From NCBI GenBank assembly GCA_002007465.1, contig LNAC01000750.1, forward strand, positions 819,956 through 883,955: DNA of 64,000 nucleotides, in the 5' to 3' direction. The notes below the pieces were generated by a model. The model worked only from the letters and a program-made list of their open reading frames with translations, searched no databases and was not told the origin of the DNA. The stretch comes from Ailurus styani (lineage: Eukaryota > Chordata > Mammalia > Carnivora > Ailuridae). Below, one piece after another: positions 35,160 to 47,300 of the stretch; the stretch's first letter is position 1, and each line of letters starts with the position of its first letter. The translations under genes and the position numbers were made by a program.

Positions 35160-35800
35160 CCATATTTGCCCAATTTAGTAACACTAGACAACCAGTAATC
35201 TGCTCTCTGTGTCTATGGATATCCCTCTTCCAGATGTTTCATATAAATAAAATCATATAGTATATGCCTTGTGTGTCTGGTTTTTTCATTTGAGGTGTTT
35301 TCAAGGCCCCTCCATATTGTTGTATGTGTTGGTATTTCATTCCTTCTTATTGTTGAATGATTTCCATTTTATGAATGTGCCAGATTTTACTTATCCATTC
35401 ATCACTTAATAGACATTTCGTTTGTTTCCCCATTTTGGCTGTTATGAGTAAGGCTGCTATGAACATGTATGTACCACTTTTTAGTGAACCTGTATTTTTA
35501 TTTATATAGAATTTATGGCTGGGAGTGGAATTGGATCATATGATAACTCTATGTTCATCCATTTTGAAGAACTGCCAAGTTGTTTTCAAAACAGTGGCAC
35601 CATTTTACCTTACTAAGAGCAGTATATGAGGATTCTAATTTCTCTACCTCCTCACCAACATGTTATTATATGTTCTTTTTAGTACACCCATCCTAGTATG
35701 TGTGAAGTACTATATCAATGTGATTTTGGTTTTCATTTCCCTGGTGGATAATGATTCTAAGGACTTTAATAAGCATCACTTCTGCACTTCTCTTTCACAT
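35160..35800 (-). mobile_element. Old L1M/HAL1-like 3' part (antisense)
   Basis: Ancient LINE in reverse: 'CAGATGTTTCATATAAATAAAATC', 'GTTGAATGATTTCCATTTTATG', 'GGCTGGGAGTGGAATTGG' and 'CTCACCAACATGTTATT'. It is the continuation of 28330-28405 across the inserted L1. Confidence 0.68.
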
Positions 35801-36329
35801 ATGGGAAAATTCATGTTGGTAAGGGAGTGTTTAAACTTTAGACACTTAACTCTTGACACCATCTAATGTTTTTATCCTAATTTTGGTGAAGTAAAATACA
35901 AGATTTTCAAACTTACAACCTTTTTCCCAGCTGTGACCTACAGAGCTGTTTGATGGCTCTGCTTTTTTCTCCTTTAGAACTCCATATCAATAATGTCATC
36001 ATCAGATCAGAGCACTGGCAGGGCCAGAAATTTAGGGACATGAAGACATAAGGATGTTAGTGGGGAAGAAAGGAAGCACTATATCCATTTGAGCAGCCCT
36101 AAGTAGGAGAGGCTTAGTGTCAAAAGAGTAGGTTGTTAGTACTATAGCTCCCATACACATGCACTGGCAGATCATACAGTATGGAGGAGTCCAGTCTGAG
36201 GGGAAAACTCTTCATGCTGCATGGAATCCAACCAGATAAGCTCACACCCACACTTAACTCTCTTCTTCCTGATGATAATGAGGAAAAGCCAATCTTATAG
36301 GCTTCTGTCACCTCCAGCTTCCTAACAGA
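35801..36329. other. Unannotated spacer before duplication unit B
   Basis: No recognisable gene or repeat. The antisense frame 36120-36311 has no known domain. Confidence 0.35.
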
Positions 36330-36789
36330 AATCTAGTACTGATATTTACTCATCAATGTCCTAAAGGGAAAGGAAGCTGAACTCTTCATTGCATGCTGGG
36401 AAAAGATGTTTGCCACAGCTTTAATGAATCCAAAAGAGAATTAGTTGTTCATCACTTCTATACTTTCTATTCAGGCTGTTGCCCCTGAGTTGTGTTTGTA
36501 CTCTGAGGAATCCCTGAACAGCTACTTAGAGGTTACATGGGTATTCTCAAAAGATTGGTTCACAGGCATTTATAAAAATCCATTCTAGAAAAACGAATTC
36601 ATTGAGAGATCAAAGAACTTTTGACTCCTGCATTAGGCAATGAATATGCTCAAGGCATCTCCTGGAATGGCACATCCTCCAAATGAGGCATGGCAGTCAG
36701 CAGTCTGTTTTACCAGAGAGTATACTTTCCATTCCAAGAACTAGAGTAGAGAGCAGCAAGCTCTGCTTACAAAGCCAGAAAGGTTTTCT

Positions 36790-36807
36790 CTTTAAGATTT
36801 ATTTATT

Positions 36808-36848
<41 letters not shown>

Positions 36849-37000
36849 AAGTAGGAGGAGGGGCAGAAGGAGAAGGAGAGGAGAAGCAGACTCATGCTGA
36901 ACACAGAGTTTGACACAGAGTTCAATTCCATAAACCTGAGATCATGACCCAGACAAAACCAAGGGTAGGGTGTTCAACTGACTGAGCCACCAAGGAGCCC
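36790..37000 (-). mobile_element. Can-SINE specific to unit B
   Basis: Minus-strand SINE with a (GA)n expansion of about 19 units (36813-36847). TSD CCAGAAAGGTTTTCT at 36775-36789 and CCAGAAAGGCTTTCT at 37001-37015 (14/15). Unit A has the unoccupied site near 2920 ('AAAGCCAGAAATCC'). Confidence 0.93.
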
Positions 37001-37514
37001 CCAGAAAGGCTTTCTGTGAGAGTCAATGGTAAGTAGTTTATTTACCATCACAAATGAGAAAACTATGCCCCGTGTCAGGTTATATCTACCTCTTAAGAGC
37101 ACATTACAAAATATTGTGCATATTTTCATTATCATTTTGATGGCATTTATGTAATGGCATATTTTAAATATTTTTTCATTCATATGTCAATTTCTACAAT
37201 AGCACTTATATAAAGAACCAGAGTAGAATTACCAGCCATTATCTTCTCCAAACCTGAGGGGTGCCTGAATTCCTTCATGAAATAATATGATTTAAAATTT
37301 TCTTTATACTAAATAATATGGAATACAATGTATTAGTCCTCTATTTTTCACAAACAGGACATAAAGAAATAATTTCCAGGGAGAAAGTATAGGGACATTT
37401 TTATATGATGCATTATAATGTGATAATAGGCACACAAAAATATTTGTTTAAATTAATATAATTAAATTTGCATGACACTTCCATTTGGAAACATTTATTC
37501 ACTGGCTGGACATT

Positions 37515-37717
37515 TTTTAAAAAGATTTTTATTTATTTGAGAGAGAACATGTGCAGAGGGAGGAGCAGAGGGGGATGAAGAGGGAGAATCTCAAGCAGAC
37601 TCCCTGCTGAGCTCAGAGCCTGGTGTGGGGCTCAATTCCAGGATCCTGAGTTCATGACCTGAGCCAAAACCAACCCACTTAACCCACTTAACCCACTGAG
37701 TCACCCAGGTGCCCCTA
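37515..37717 (-). mobile_element. Can-SINE (first of two at one target)
   Basis: Minus-strand SINE with TSD CTGGCTGGACATT (37502-37514) and CTAGCTGGACATT (37718-37730). The segment 'ACCCACTTA' is tandemly triplicated inside the head region (about 37671-37697). Confidence 0.92.
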
Positions 37718-37734
37718 CTAGCTGGACATTCTTT

Positions 37735-37926
37735 TTTTTTAAGATTTTATTTATTTATTTGACAGAGAGAGAGAGATCACAAGTAGGCAGAGAGGCAGGC
37801 AGAAGGAGAGGGGGAAGCAGGCTCCCTGCTGAGCAGAGAGCCTGATGCAGGGTTTGATCCCAGGACCCTGAGATCATGACCTGAGCCAAAAGCAGAGGCT
37901 TAACCCACTGAGCCACCCAGGCGCCC
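37735..37926 (-). mobile_element. Mustelid-type Can-SINE (second at the same target)
   Basis: Minus-strand SINE with the CAAGTAGGCAGAGAGGCAGG signature and intact head complement 'GAGCCACCCAGGCGCCCC'. TSD CTAGCTGGACATTCTTT (37718-37734) and CTAGCTGTACATTCTTT (37927-37943). It used the right-hand TSD copy of the previous SINE as its target. Confidence 0.93.
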
Positions 37927-39064
37927 CTAGCTGTACATTCTTTCTTTATGTTGCAACTAACCGATATTTCGGAGGTATACTGCAAGCAATTTTTAACTGT
38001 AATAGAGCCTGAAGTTTATGAATGGTTCCTTCCCCCACAGTCCTTGTTAGAAATCTCATAGATTCAGGGTTATTCCTATATAATTTTATTCTCATTCATT
38101 TGCCTTCGAGAGGTTTTATTGACTGGGAAAGTGAAGAAGCAGAATTGTTGCTGTCTGGTTGGAAACACCAATGCTGCCACAAGGTTTCCACGGGAACCAC
38201 TGCTCTTATGGTAAAGGAGAATGTCAAGATCAGCACAGGCCAAGGGGCTATAGTGCCACATTTATGTACCCACAGGCTGTTATTTTTCTCAGGTCAGGAA
38301 GATGTTTCTACCCAAACAACAGGATCTAAATGTCCTCCCAATTTCAGCTGGAATGTCCCTTCTCGATCTCTTTTTTCTTTGTGGACTAGACTAAAGTGCT
38401 AGATTTTGTATTTTTCCTATTCTACTGACTTCAGTCTGGGTTGTTAGTGAACAGACTTTATGCCTCAAGGTTTGGTTCCCCATTAAGCTTTAGTAGGCAG
38501 GGGGATCAGATGCCATTGGGGGTATCAGTCTTCATGATGACAGGGTCAAAGACCTGATGTGCCCCTCCTGGAGAGGTGATTGGTGAAGGTCAGCCCTTTT
38601 CCATTCTGACAATCATATTCATAAAAAGAAACTCAAACTTTAACAATGGTGCTATATTGTCCATTGGACAGGCTAGGGGAAGAATGTGACTTCCTATGAG
38701 ACCCCTATAAAGCCACCTTCTTCTCAAACCTAAGACTAAATACAATGGTTTAGAGATGCTGATCTATACCAAGTCTGAGGCAGAACTGATGCTAAGAAAT
38801 CCTAGCCTGATGAACACCACACACTCAGGGAGAGGGATAATGGGTGGAAAAGTCGTCAGTAATTCAACTCTTTTTTTATGCAGAATTCCAAGAAATTGGT
38901 TTGAATTTGGTTGAATTTGGGGTGGCTTTTTTTTTTTGGTTTCTTTAATGTTGATTTGGCTGAATTCTCAGGAAATTAAAAAGATACAGATATTTTCCCC
39001 TATTTGGTTTTCTCTCTCTCTTCATTCCACTGAATGTTCTCTATAGACCATGAGTTGAAAAGAT

Positions 39065-39255
39065 AGTGAACTTCAGAATTAGATAGACCTGGGTTAAATT
39101 CCAGGCTTGCTTAAGTAGCTATGCAACCTTAAGTATCAGTTTCCTCACCTGCAAATCCTACTAAATATTTTCTATATAGGATTGTGATCATGTGTACAAA
39201 TATCCAGCCCAGTACCTCCTGGTACAGTCATAAACAGGAGCTACTATTATATTTG
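39065..39255 (-). repeat. MIR element (antisense or strongly related)
   Basis: 'ATTAGATAGACCTGGGTTAAATTCCAGG', 'TGCAACCTTAAGTATCAGTTTCC' and 'CACCTGCAAATCC' follow the MIR pattern. Confidence 0.65.
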
Positions 39256-39894
39256 GGGTTGTTGTTACAATCATAGGGCTTCTAGACAGGGCTATGCAGG
39301 GATGGAAAGTACTCTGGGATTGTTTGTTAAGCTGGTTTCTTTTATTTGGTCATCATGTATGCAATTTAACAAAGGACTGGAAGGACACACACCAAACTGA
39401 ACAGTGGTGCTGAGCAGAGCACTTTATGAAGGTGAAGATACTTCATTTACTTTTTATGTACTTTTGACTTATGTGAAATTTTTCAGAGAACATGTACTAC
39501 TTTTAACATTAAAAATCCCATATACTTCCATTAAAAAATGTAATGACATTTGTACATTTGACATTTGTACAATTACATCTGTACATTACCTTGCAATTTC
39601 TTACATATCTATAATTGATTCAAAATAAAAAGTTTGAAATAGTTTAATAATATAAATAACATAAAATAAGGGAATTTATATATTATGTGTATATATAAAT
39701 ATCGGAGCCAAGGAGGTCATGTAAAATGTCATGTAAAATGTTAAACATTTAAGCAGAAAGGTGAAGAGGTTTCAATTCAAAATGCCAAGTGGATTACCAA
39801 GAAATGCTTGGAATGAATCAAGTAAGCAGAGTTGTGAGCAGCTAGCTACCTGAATCATACCTGTGGGAGGGAGGGTTATTCGGTGGTCACAAAT

Positions 39895-40045
39895 AAGACT
39901 TTGGGACAATATTTTGAAGCCTCAGTTCTCTCATCTCTAAAATGGGGTTAATAATACTTATAAAGTTGTTTTGAGAACTTATGGGAGAGATCCACAAAGA
40001 GTGCCTGACACATAGCATATGCTCAATAAGAATTAAATAAGAAGA
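39895..40045 (-). repeat. MIR element
   Basis: 'CCTCAGTTCTCTCATCTCTAAAATGGGGTTAATAATAC' and 'AGTGCCTGACACATAGCATATGCTCAATAAG' are clear MIR hallmarks. The paralogous, more decayed copy in unit A is near 5565-5665. Confidence 0.75.
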
Positions 40046-40614
40046 ATAATAGTGGAATTTAGAATATGTACAAAGGGATAGAAAAACACAGTACCCCACT
40101 TAGAAGTGCCCTTGACTGGCTAATCACAAGTTTGGTAGAAAGGTTTCCAAAACTGAACTGGTGACAAGAACAATGACATCTTTCCATCATCACCATAGGC
40201 TGTTTGAGATGGGAGAGCCTTCACAGGTGAATTAGTCTGGGTCTTTGCTATGGAAGTATGACACAAAATCCTAAATCATGCTCTAATGAAACAAATCTAT
40301 AGGTTTACTCTTCCTGTTTTTAAAGGGGTGTATGGTTTGGGACAAATGTGAGAGGGAGAAAACTTGGAGTAATTCAGTAGAAAAAAACCAATTCTGGGCA
40401 TCTAACCTCCACACCTTTGCTTCTCCTCTCACTACCTCAAATGACCATTCTTTTAGGATCTACGGCAACATCATGTCTTTATTCTTTTTTTCCTTTGAAA
40501 TTTAGATTTTACTTCAGCATCAGTTTTATACTTTGGGCATAAAAAATCAATAAATTGGATAGATTTTAAAATATTAAATTATAAGTTGCCAGAGAAGGTT
40601 TTTTTTAGCTTCTT

Positions 40615-40672
40615 AAATTTTTATTTTAATTCCAGTTAGTTAACATACAGTGTTATATTAGTTTCAGTCTTT
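40615..40672 (-). mobile_element. Short antisense L1 tail
   Basis: 'TTTATTTTAATTCCAGTTAGTTAACATACAGTG' is the terminal antisense L1 3' end. Only about 58 bp. Confidence 0.65.
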
Positions 40673-40826
40673 AAGGAAGACTCTACTTCCATAGATGTTC
40701 TTTATGGCCCCTTTTCATTTATCAAACATTTATATACCATATGCCAGCCCCAGACTAGTTTCTAGCACAGAATTGAAAAGCCCAGACCATGACCTCAGGG
40801 AGCTCATATTCCAAATAGAATGAGGA

Positions 40827-41030
40827 GGGGTGCCTGGGTGGCTTAGTTGGTTAAGTCTGCTTTGGCTCATGTCATGATCTTGGGGTTCTGGGATTGAGCC
40901 CCACATTGGGCTCCCTGCTTAGTGGGGAATCTGTTTCGCCCTCTTCTTCTCCCTCTCCTCCTCCCTTGCTTGTGCTTGCTCTCTCTTTCTCTCTCCCTCC
41001 AATGAATAAATAAAATCTTTTTAAAAAATG
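40827..41030 (+). mobile_element. Can-SINE (plus strand)
   Basis: Head GGGGTGCCTGGGTGGCTTAG, then 'GGGATTGAGCCCCACATTGG', a CT-rich stretch and an AATGAATAAATAAAATCTTTTTAAAAAA tail. It interrupts an older dispersed repeat ('CTCATATTCCAAATAGAATG...'). Confidence 0.93.
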
Positions 41031-43588
41031 AAGTGAAGGGCTTGGATACAGTAATGAATGCCCTATTCCTGGAGCTGTTCAAGCAGAGGTTGTATGACCA
41101 AAGGTGAGGTTTTTAAAAAAAAATAACCATTTTAAAAGTAAACAAAATGTTACAGAGCTTTCTGCCTCATACTACAGTTTATCTTCCCATTAGATTATAA
41201 GTTTGGGGGAGGACAAGAATTTTATCTCCTTTGGATTTCTTAATACCTAGCCTAGGGCTATAATAGACCTTATGGAAGAACTAAATTGTTTTGAATTGAA
41301 AACTACCTGCTACCAATTGAAAACTACCCTCTTCCGAGACTGTTGGAAGATATTGAAAAGAAATGAGAATTTCACAGCTTGAAGAATTTTATAGCTGGAA
41401 GGCTCTTGCATACCAAAATGGTAGTAATTTGCCTTCCTTTCTCCCTTTGCATTAGGGAAAGCACAGGTGAGGTATAAAGGGCCAAAAGAAATGTTAATGC
41501 TGGAATGAAATTTTAAAACAAGATGTAGACTTTTTCTTGGTAAATTTGTTAAGAAGGGACTTTTAACCTACTGGTTAGAGATTAGGGTTTCTCTGATTAT
41601 TAGGTGGGAATAGCCTAGACTCTTGGCACTAAAGCTTGGTCCTTCAATCAGTGGCCTGGACATCACCTAGGACCTTGCTGAAAATGCAGGTGATTTACAT
41701 GCACATTAAAGCTGGGGAAGCCCTGGACTATACAAGACTTCTGATTTCATCTGTTCCTAGGCACCTGTATTACAGGGATCTGTAAAATAGGAATCTGGAC
41801 CTGGTAAAAATAGTTCATATAATCCATAGCAGTGAATTAACTTTGCCATAAGCATGTGAAATCATTTGGATTTTCTTTTAGATAAATTTTTCCATGTGCT
41901 GATATTATGTGTGTGTGTGCATTTTAAGTAGATCAGCAATTTACATGAAAATTCGATTTAAAAATTTTCATCATTGCTTTGTGTTATTGAAATAAAATAT
42001 GAATAGATGTTTCCTTTATGGGCTGTAAGGGTTTTCACAATCACACCAGTTCCCCCGATTTAGTTTTTCCCCATTTTGTTTCCTTTGAGGAAATACTTCC
42101 TTAAGGTTAGTCAACAAAACATTCCATTTATTGCTAAGGCAAAAAAATTTTTTCCCCTCTTTTAAGACTTGTAGGCTTATTTTCCACAGTTTACACTTAG
42201 ATTTTTTTAAAATTACATTTAACTTCAGTACCAACTTTCTATTGAAATTTAAATACTTTAATTTCCTCAAGGACCTAAGATTTAGAATTTTTAATGAATG
42301 TTGTGCTTGCCTTTTACTCATGTGCCTTGAATTATTAGAATAAAATACAAGAATGCATGAGCTTTGAAGGCTATAAAGCACTTTATGAATATATCATTAT
42401 CAGGTAACAAAGTATCACTTTAAAAATAATTATGATTAGGAAAAAGAGTGAAGATGTGGAGGAGTAGGGGACCCTAAATTCATCTGATCCCTGGAATTTA
42501 GCTAGATAGTTATCAAATCATTCTGAACACCTGTGAAATCAGTCGGAGATCTGAGAAAAGAAATGCTGCAATTCTACAAATAGAAAAGCAACCACTCTTT
42601 GGAAGGTAGGTGGTGTGGAGACATGAATCAAGGGTGATATATTGGAAGACACAGCAAGGGAAAGGAGCCAGCTTAAGGAGGCTACTGCAAAATACTATAA
42701 GAAGTGGAGCACAAAATTGGAACTTGTAGAAGTCTTCTATGCTGGGGGACGTTCCTGGCTTAAAGGTGCTTGGATGGTGAAGCAGGGCAGAATCCTAGGT
42801 GGGACAGTGTGACCCTGGGGTCACAAAGAATGGGGGTGCCTAAGTGTGGCAGAGTTCCCAGGCATCTGAGCAGAGAAGCTGGCTGAAAACAGTGAGTCTA
42901 GGTGCCAGCTTTCTGCTTGGTGTTGCCATAAACTGCAAAACACTACATGGTCGTGGTCATGTGACCGCTCCAGGCAGGGGCCCAGCAAAAGGCATAAGTG
43001 CAATGAGACCCTGTTCCCTCCCCTGGGATGAAGACCACAGTCTGTGTTGCAGGAGTCCATAAAGTTTGGAGACTCAAAACTGGGTCACGTGCCTGAGATA
43101 AAAACACTCAGTCACAGGCTGCGTTAACACAAAGTTGGTTGGAAATCTGGGACACAACAATGATTGACTGTTTTTCTGGGAGAGCTCACTGAAGAGTAGG
43201 GGGTGTGAACTTTTTGGCTCTGGAGTTAGAGATTGGGGTGCTGCCATTTTCATCCCCCTCATCAGTGCTAAAAGCCTTCAAAGAGCAAAAGAGCACCACA
43301 TAGTGCGATCTGGAGCCACTTACACTGAGCCCGGCCCCAGGCAAGTGAAGCACAATTCCACCAGAGCAAGGACATCTGAAAATCAACACAAAAGGCCCCT
43401 CCCCCAAAAGGCCAGCAGGAATAATGGGCTAGCACCAAGTTTACTGATCATAGAGAACTGCAGAACTTCAGCTCTTGGGGAAAACAGTATATAACATTCA
43501 TGGGTTTTAGTAGTAGTAGTAGTACTAGTACTAGTAGTAGTTAGTATTTCAGTTTTATTTTTTCAGCTATTTCCTTATTTTTCCAATT

Positions 43589-43795
43589 CTTTTTTTTATT
43601 TTTATTTTATTTATTTATTTGACAGAGAGAGAGGGATTACAAGTAGGCAGAGAGGCAGGCAGAGAGAGAGGAGAGAGGAGGAAGCAGGCTCCCTGCCAAG
43701 CAGAGAGCCCGATGTGGGCCTCAATCCCAGGACTCTGGTATCATGACCTGAGCTGAAGGCAGAGACTTTAACCCACTGAGCCACCCAGGTGCCCA
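43589..43795 (-). mobile_element. Mustelid-type Can-SINE inside the L1 5'UTR
   Basis: Minus-strand SINE with the CAAGTAGGCAGAGAGGCAGG signature. Related flanks CCAATTCTTTTTT (about 43581) and CCCAATTCTTTTTT (about 43792) are the probable TSD. Confidence 0.92.
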
Positions 43796-43991
43796 ATTCT
43801 TTTTTAATTTTAATTTTTATATATACATTATATATTTTTTAATTTTTGGCTTCCTTTCATTGTATTTTATTGTGTTTTGTATATATATATAACTTTCTTT
43901 CATATTTTGGGATCTACTTTCTTTTAACAGACCAAAATACAGCCAGGATCTGGTTTATTGTTTTGTTCTGTTTTATTTCTTGTTTGATCTT

Positions 43992-44053
43992 TTCTTCTTC
44001 TTCTTCTTCTTCTTCTTCTTCTTCTTCTTCTTCTTCTTCTTCTTCTTCTTCTT
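43992..44053. repeat. (TTC)n microsatellite, about 20 units
   Basis: A nearly perfect TTC run (GAA on the minus strand) within the T-rich end of the L1 5'UTR, just before the ORF1 start. It creates a false poly-Ser frame on plus and a false poly-Glu frame on minus. Confidence 0.97.
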
Positions 44054-44152
44054 TTCCTCCTGTTTTCTTCAGTTCTGCCTTTTCTTTTCTGGTGTTTTTG
44101 TTGTTATTTTTGTCTTTTTTCTCTCTCTTTCTTTTACTCTTTTGTGGACACA

Positions 44153-44446
44153 ATGGTGACACGGAGAAACTCACCCCAAAAGAAAGAACAGCAGGAGAAG
44201 AGAAATAATAAAGATCAGAGCAGAAATCATGAAACAGAAACTAAAAGAACAATAGAACAGATCAATGAAACCAGAAGCCTGTTCTTTGAAAGAATTAATA
44301 AGATCGATAAACCCTTAGCCAGACTTATCAAAAAGAAAAGAGAAAGGACCCAAATTAATAAAATCATGAAAGAGGAGAGATCACAACCAACACCAAGGAA
44401 ATACAATTTTAAGAACATTATGAGCAAGTATATGCCAAAAAATTAG
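44153..44446 (+). pseudogene. L1 ORF1 start fused to an ORF2 segment
   Basis: An open frame of 97 codons. The first 13 residues, '[13 protein letters not shown]', are the N-terminus of carnivore L1 ORF1p (compare 'MTRWKNPPQKKEQ' at 14602). From about residue 14 it is ORF2 linker sequence ('[20 protein letters not shown]'), matching 31990-32160 of the full-length L1. A one-base loss near 44228 shifts the first ORF2 residues. The frame ends at 44446, while ORF2 homology continues to about 44840 in other frames. It is a deletion by-product with no expected function. Confidence 0.7.
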
Positions 44447-44974
44447 GCAATCTGGAAGAAAGGGATGCATTCCTAGAAACATATAAACTACCAAAACTGA
44501 ATGAGGAAGAAATAGAAAACCTGAACAGGCACATAACCAGAAAGGAAATTGAAGAAATAACCAAAAATTTCCCAACATAAAAGAGTTCAGGGCCAGATGG
44601 CTTCCCAGGGGAATTCTACCAAACATTTAAAGAAAAACTAATACCTATTTTTCTGAAGCTTTCAAAAAATAGAAATGGAAGGAAAACTTCCAAATACATT
44701 CTATGAAGCCAGCATTACCTTGATCCCAAAACCAGACAAGGATCCCAATAAAAAGGAAAATTATAGACCAGTTTCCCTGATGAACATGGATGCCAAAATT
44801 CTCACCAAGATACTAGCCAATAGTATCCAACAGTACATTGCAGTACATGCAACTGATGAATCACTAAATTCTACCTCTGAAACTAATAACATACTACATG
44901 TTAATTAAATTGAATTCCAATAAAATTCTTTAAAAATGAAATTAATAACAATTATGATTATATGAATTAAACCT

Positions 44975-45125
44975 TTGTTGCTTCAGTCTCTTGAGCTACA
45001 AAATGGGCATATTAGGTTGTCTTATTGATTGTTGTTGTGAGAACCAAATAAGTTAATACTTATAAAAACTTAGATATAATACAAGTAAAAGGTTAGCACA
45101 TAATAGGAATTTAATAAGTAACAAG
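44975..45125 (-). repeat. MIR element (antisense)
   Basis: 'TCTTGAGCTACAAAATGGGCATATTAGG', 'GTTGTTGTGAGAACCAAATAAGTTAATAC' and 'TTAGCACATAATAGGAATTTAATAAG' fit antisense MIR. Confidence 0.72.
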
Positions 45126-46029
45126 ATAATTATTTTCTAATGTGTGTCTCTCCTCATTACCCAATTTGGAAAATCCTGGTTCAAGTATGTAAAAATGTTG
45201 CACCTTTTCAAAGTAACTTGTGTTTTGTTTCATTTTTTGATTGGATAGGTTATACTAAATTTAATCTTTAAAAAAAAACCTTTTAAAAACCTCATTAAGT
45301 ATGATTTTTTAAAGAGCCAGACAATTCTGTTATAGAACCAGGGTAAGAAAACTTACCCTTAAATGATTTTTCCCATGAAATCTTCCCCACATGCTTGTGG
45401 AAAATGAAGTCATTAGTATACAGCAGAGAGTTTGAGATGGAAGTTGCCTATTCATATGTAATAGCATGTAAACTCTGATGGGGCAACTGTCTATTATATC
45501 AAAATGAAGGGTATAAATGGTGCTTATTAGTGATGGATTTTGATGATGAGAAGGAGGAGGAGGAGGATAATAGTGATAATTCAATATAGTTGTTCTATAC
45601 TGACAGAATGACCATCAGGGATTAAAAAAATGGATTGGACACTACTTCACACCCCATCCTATTCTCCTGGCTTGCAAGAAATTAGTCTAGCCAGTGAGAC
45701 CGAGGGAAACATTTTTCTATGGTTCTGTTTACACCCTGTATATATATTATATCCCACAAACGTGTTCCTCAGCAACTGACTTCAAGTAATAAAAAGTAAA
45801 ATTTAAGGCCTTTATTTTAAAAAAGCAGTATATATAACTTTGGAAACCATATTATTTAAAATCTCTGAATATTGAAAATTCAGTTTTACGATTTGGATAC
45901 CAACAGACCATACATCAGTTTTTCAGAGTAAACTCTTATGGAACCATCTTCATGAGGAATTTTATGTCCTTCTATAAATACATCTAGACATCAATTTTTT
46001 TAATGCATCAACGCTTATATATATTTTCC

Positions 46030-46409
46030 TTTTCATGTTTTTGTTTAAATTCCAGTTAGTTAACATACTGTGTAATATCAGTTTCAGGTGTAGAATTTAG
46101 TGATTCAGCACTTACACACAACACCCAGTGTTTATCACAAGTGCACTCCTTAATCCCCATCACCTATCTAACTTATCCTTCTGCCCACCATCAGTAACCA
46201 TCTGCTTGTTCTCTACAGTTAAGAGTCTGTTTCTTGGTTTTCCTCTCTTCTCCCCTACCCCAATGTTCATTTGTTTTTGATTCTTAAATTCCACAAATGA
46301 GTTATATCATAAAGTATTTGTCTTTCTCTGACTGACTTATTTCACTTAGCTCTATCCATGTCATTGCAAATGGCAAGATTTCATTCATTTTATGGCTGAG
46401 TAATATTCC

Positions 46410-46464
<55 letters not shown>

Positions 46465-46870
46465 CCTATATCTATATCAGATCTTTATCTATATCAGTCA
46501 ATCGACATTTGGGCGCCTTCCATAATCTGGCTATTGTAGATAATGCTGCTATAAACATCAGGGTGCAGGTATGCCTTTGAATCAGTATTTTTGTATCCTT
46601 TGGGTAAATACCTAGTAGTGCAATTACTGGGTCATAGGGTAGTTCTATTTTTAACTTTTTGAGGAACTTCCACACTGTTTTTCAGAGTGTTTGCACCAGT
46701 TTGCAGTCAAACCAACAGTGCAAGAGGATTCCCCTTTCTCTGCATCCTTGCCAACGCCTGTTTCCTATGTTGTTAATTTTAACCATTCTGACTGGTGTGA
46801 GGTGATACCTCATTGTAGTTTTGATTTGTATTTCCCTGACGATGAGTGATGTTGAGCAACTTTTCATATA
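46030..46870 (-). mobile_element. 5'-truncated L1 (antisense)
   Basis: 3'UTR at left ('AACATACTGTGTAATATCAG', 'ACAACACCCAGTGTTTATCAC'), then the ORF2 C-terminus in reverse (frames 46472-46675 '[20 protein letters not shown]' and 46682-46867). It ends near 46870. Absent from unit A. Confidence 0.87.
46412..46460. repeat. (GT)n microsatellite, about 24 units
   Basis: A perfect GT run inside the antisense L1, at the L1 position where a short (CA)n also occurs near 9503. Confidence 0.97.
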
Positions 46871-47098
46871 TACATTAATCTCTAAAAAAGGTTATCATAT
46901 CCACCTTTTGGTATCAAGAGTTCAAAAATATGTCACTGATTTTTAATGACTTCAAGTTTATCTATGTAGTTGATAGCAAAAATAGAGAAGAAAGTACACG
47001 TAACAACAGAATAAGAACTAAGAGTACTCACAGATTCCCAAATCAACTCCAATATTGAATTACTGTAAATTAATGCTAATAATAGACTTAGGCAGAGA

Positions 47099-47300
47099 GG
47101 CGCCTGGGTGTCTCAGTTGGTTAAGCCTCCCACTCTTGGTTTCAGCTCAGGTCATCATCTCAGGGTAGTGAGATTGGGCCCTACATCAGGTTCTGAGCTG
47201 AACATGGAGTCCGCTAAAGATTCTCTCTCTCCACTCCCTCTGCCCCTCCCCCTGCTCATGCTCTCTTTCTCTCTCAAAAAAAGGAAGGAAAGAAGGAAAG
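47099..47300 (+). mobile_element. Can-SINE (plus strand)
   Basis: Head 'GGCGCCTGGGTGTCTCAGTTGG', box 'GGTTTCAGCTCAGGTCATCATC', a CT-rich part, then an A7/GGAAGGAAAG tail that has become an (AAGG)n-like microsatellite. Confidence 0.9.

Larger units (their letters stand above)
42439..44949 (+). mobile_element. Internally deleted L1 (sense) with its TSD
   Basis: One insertion bounded by the TSD AATTATGATTA (42428-42438 and 44950-44960). It keeps the L1 5'UTR (42439 to about 44150, similar to 28420 onward), the first codons of ORF1, then jumps into ORF2 between endonuclease and RT (44190-44840), then jumps again to a short 3' end with an A-rich tail ('CCAATAAAATTC'). Most of ORF1, the endonuclease, the RT core and most of the 3'UTR are missing. 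A younger SINE (43589-43795) and a TTC microsatellite lie in the 5'UTR part. Unit A has no copy. Confidence 0.85.

Noticed and set aside
43914..44174. Minus-strand frame with a long poly-Glu run, and a plus-strand poly-Ser frame
   Set aside because: Both are translations of the (TTC)n microsatellite in an L1.
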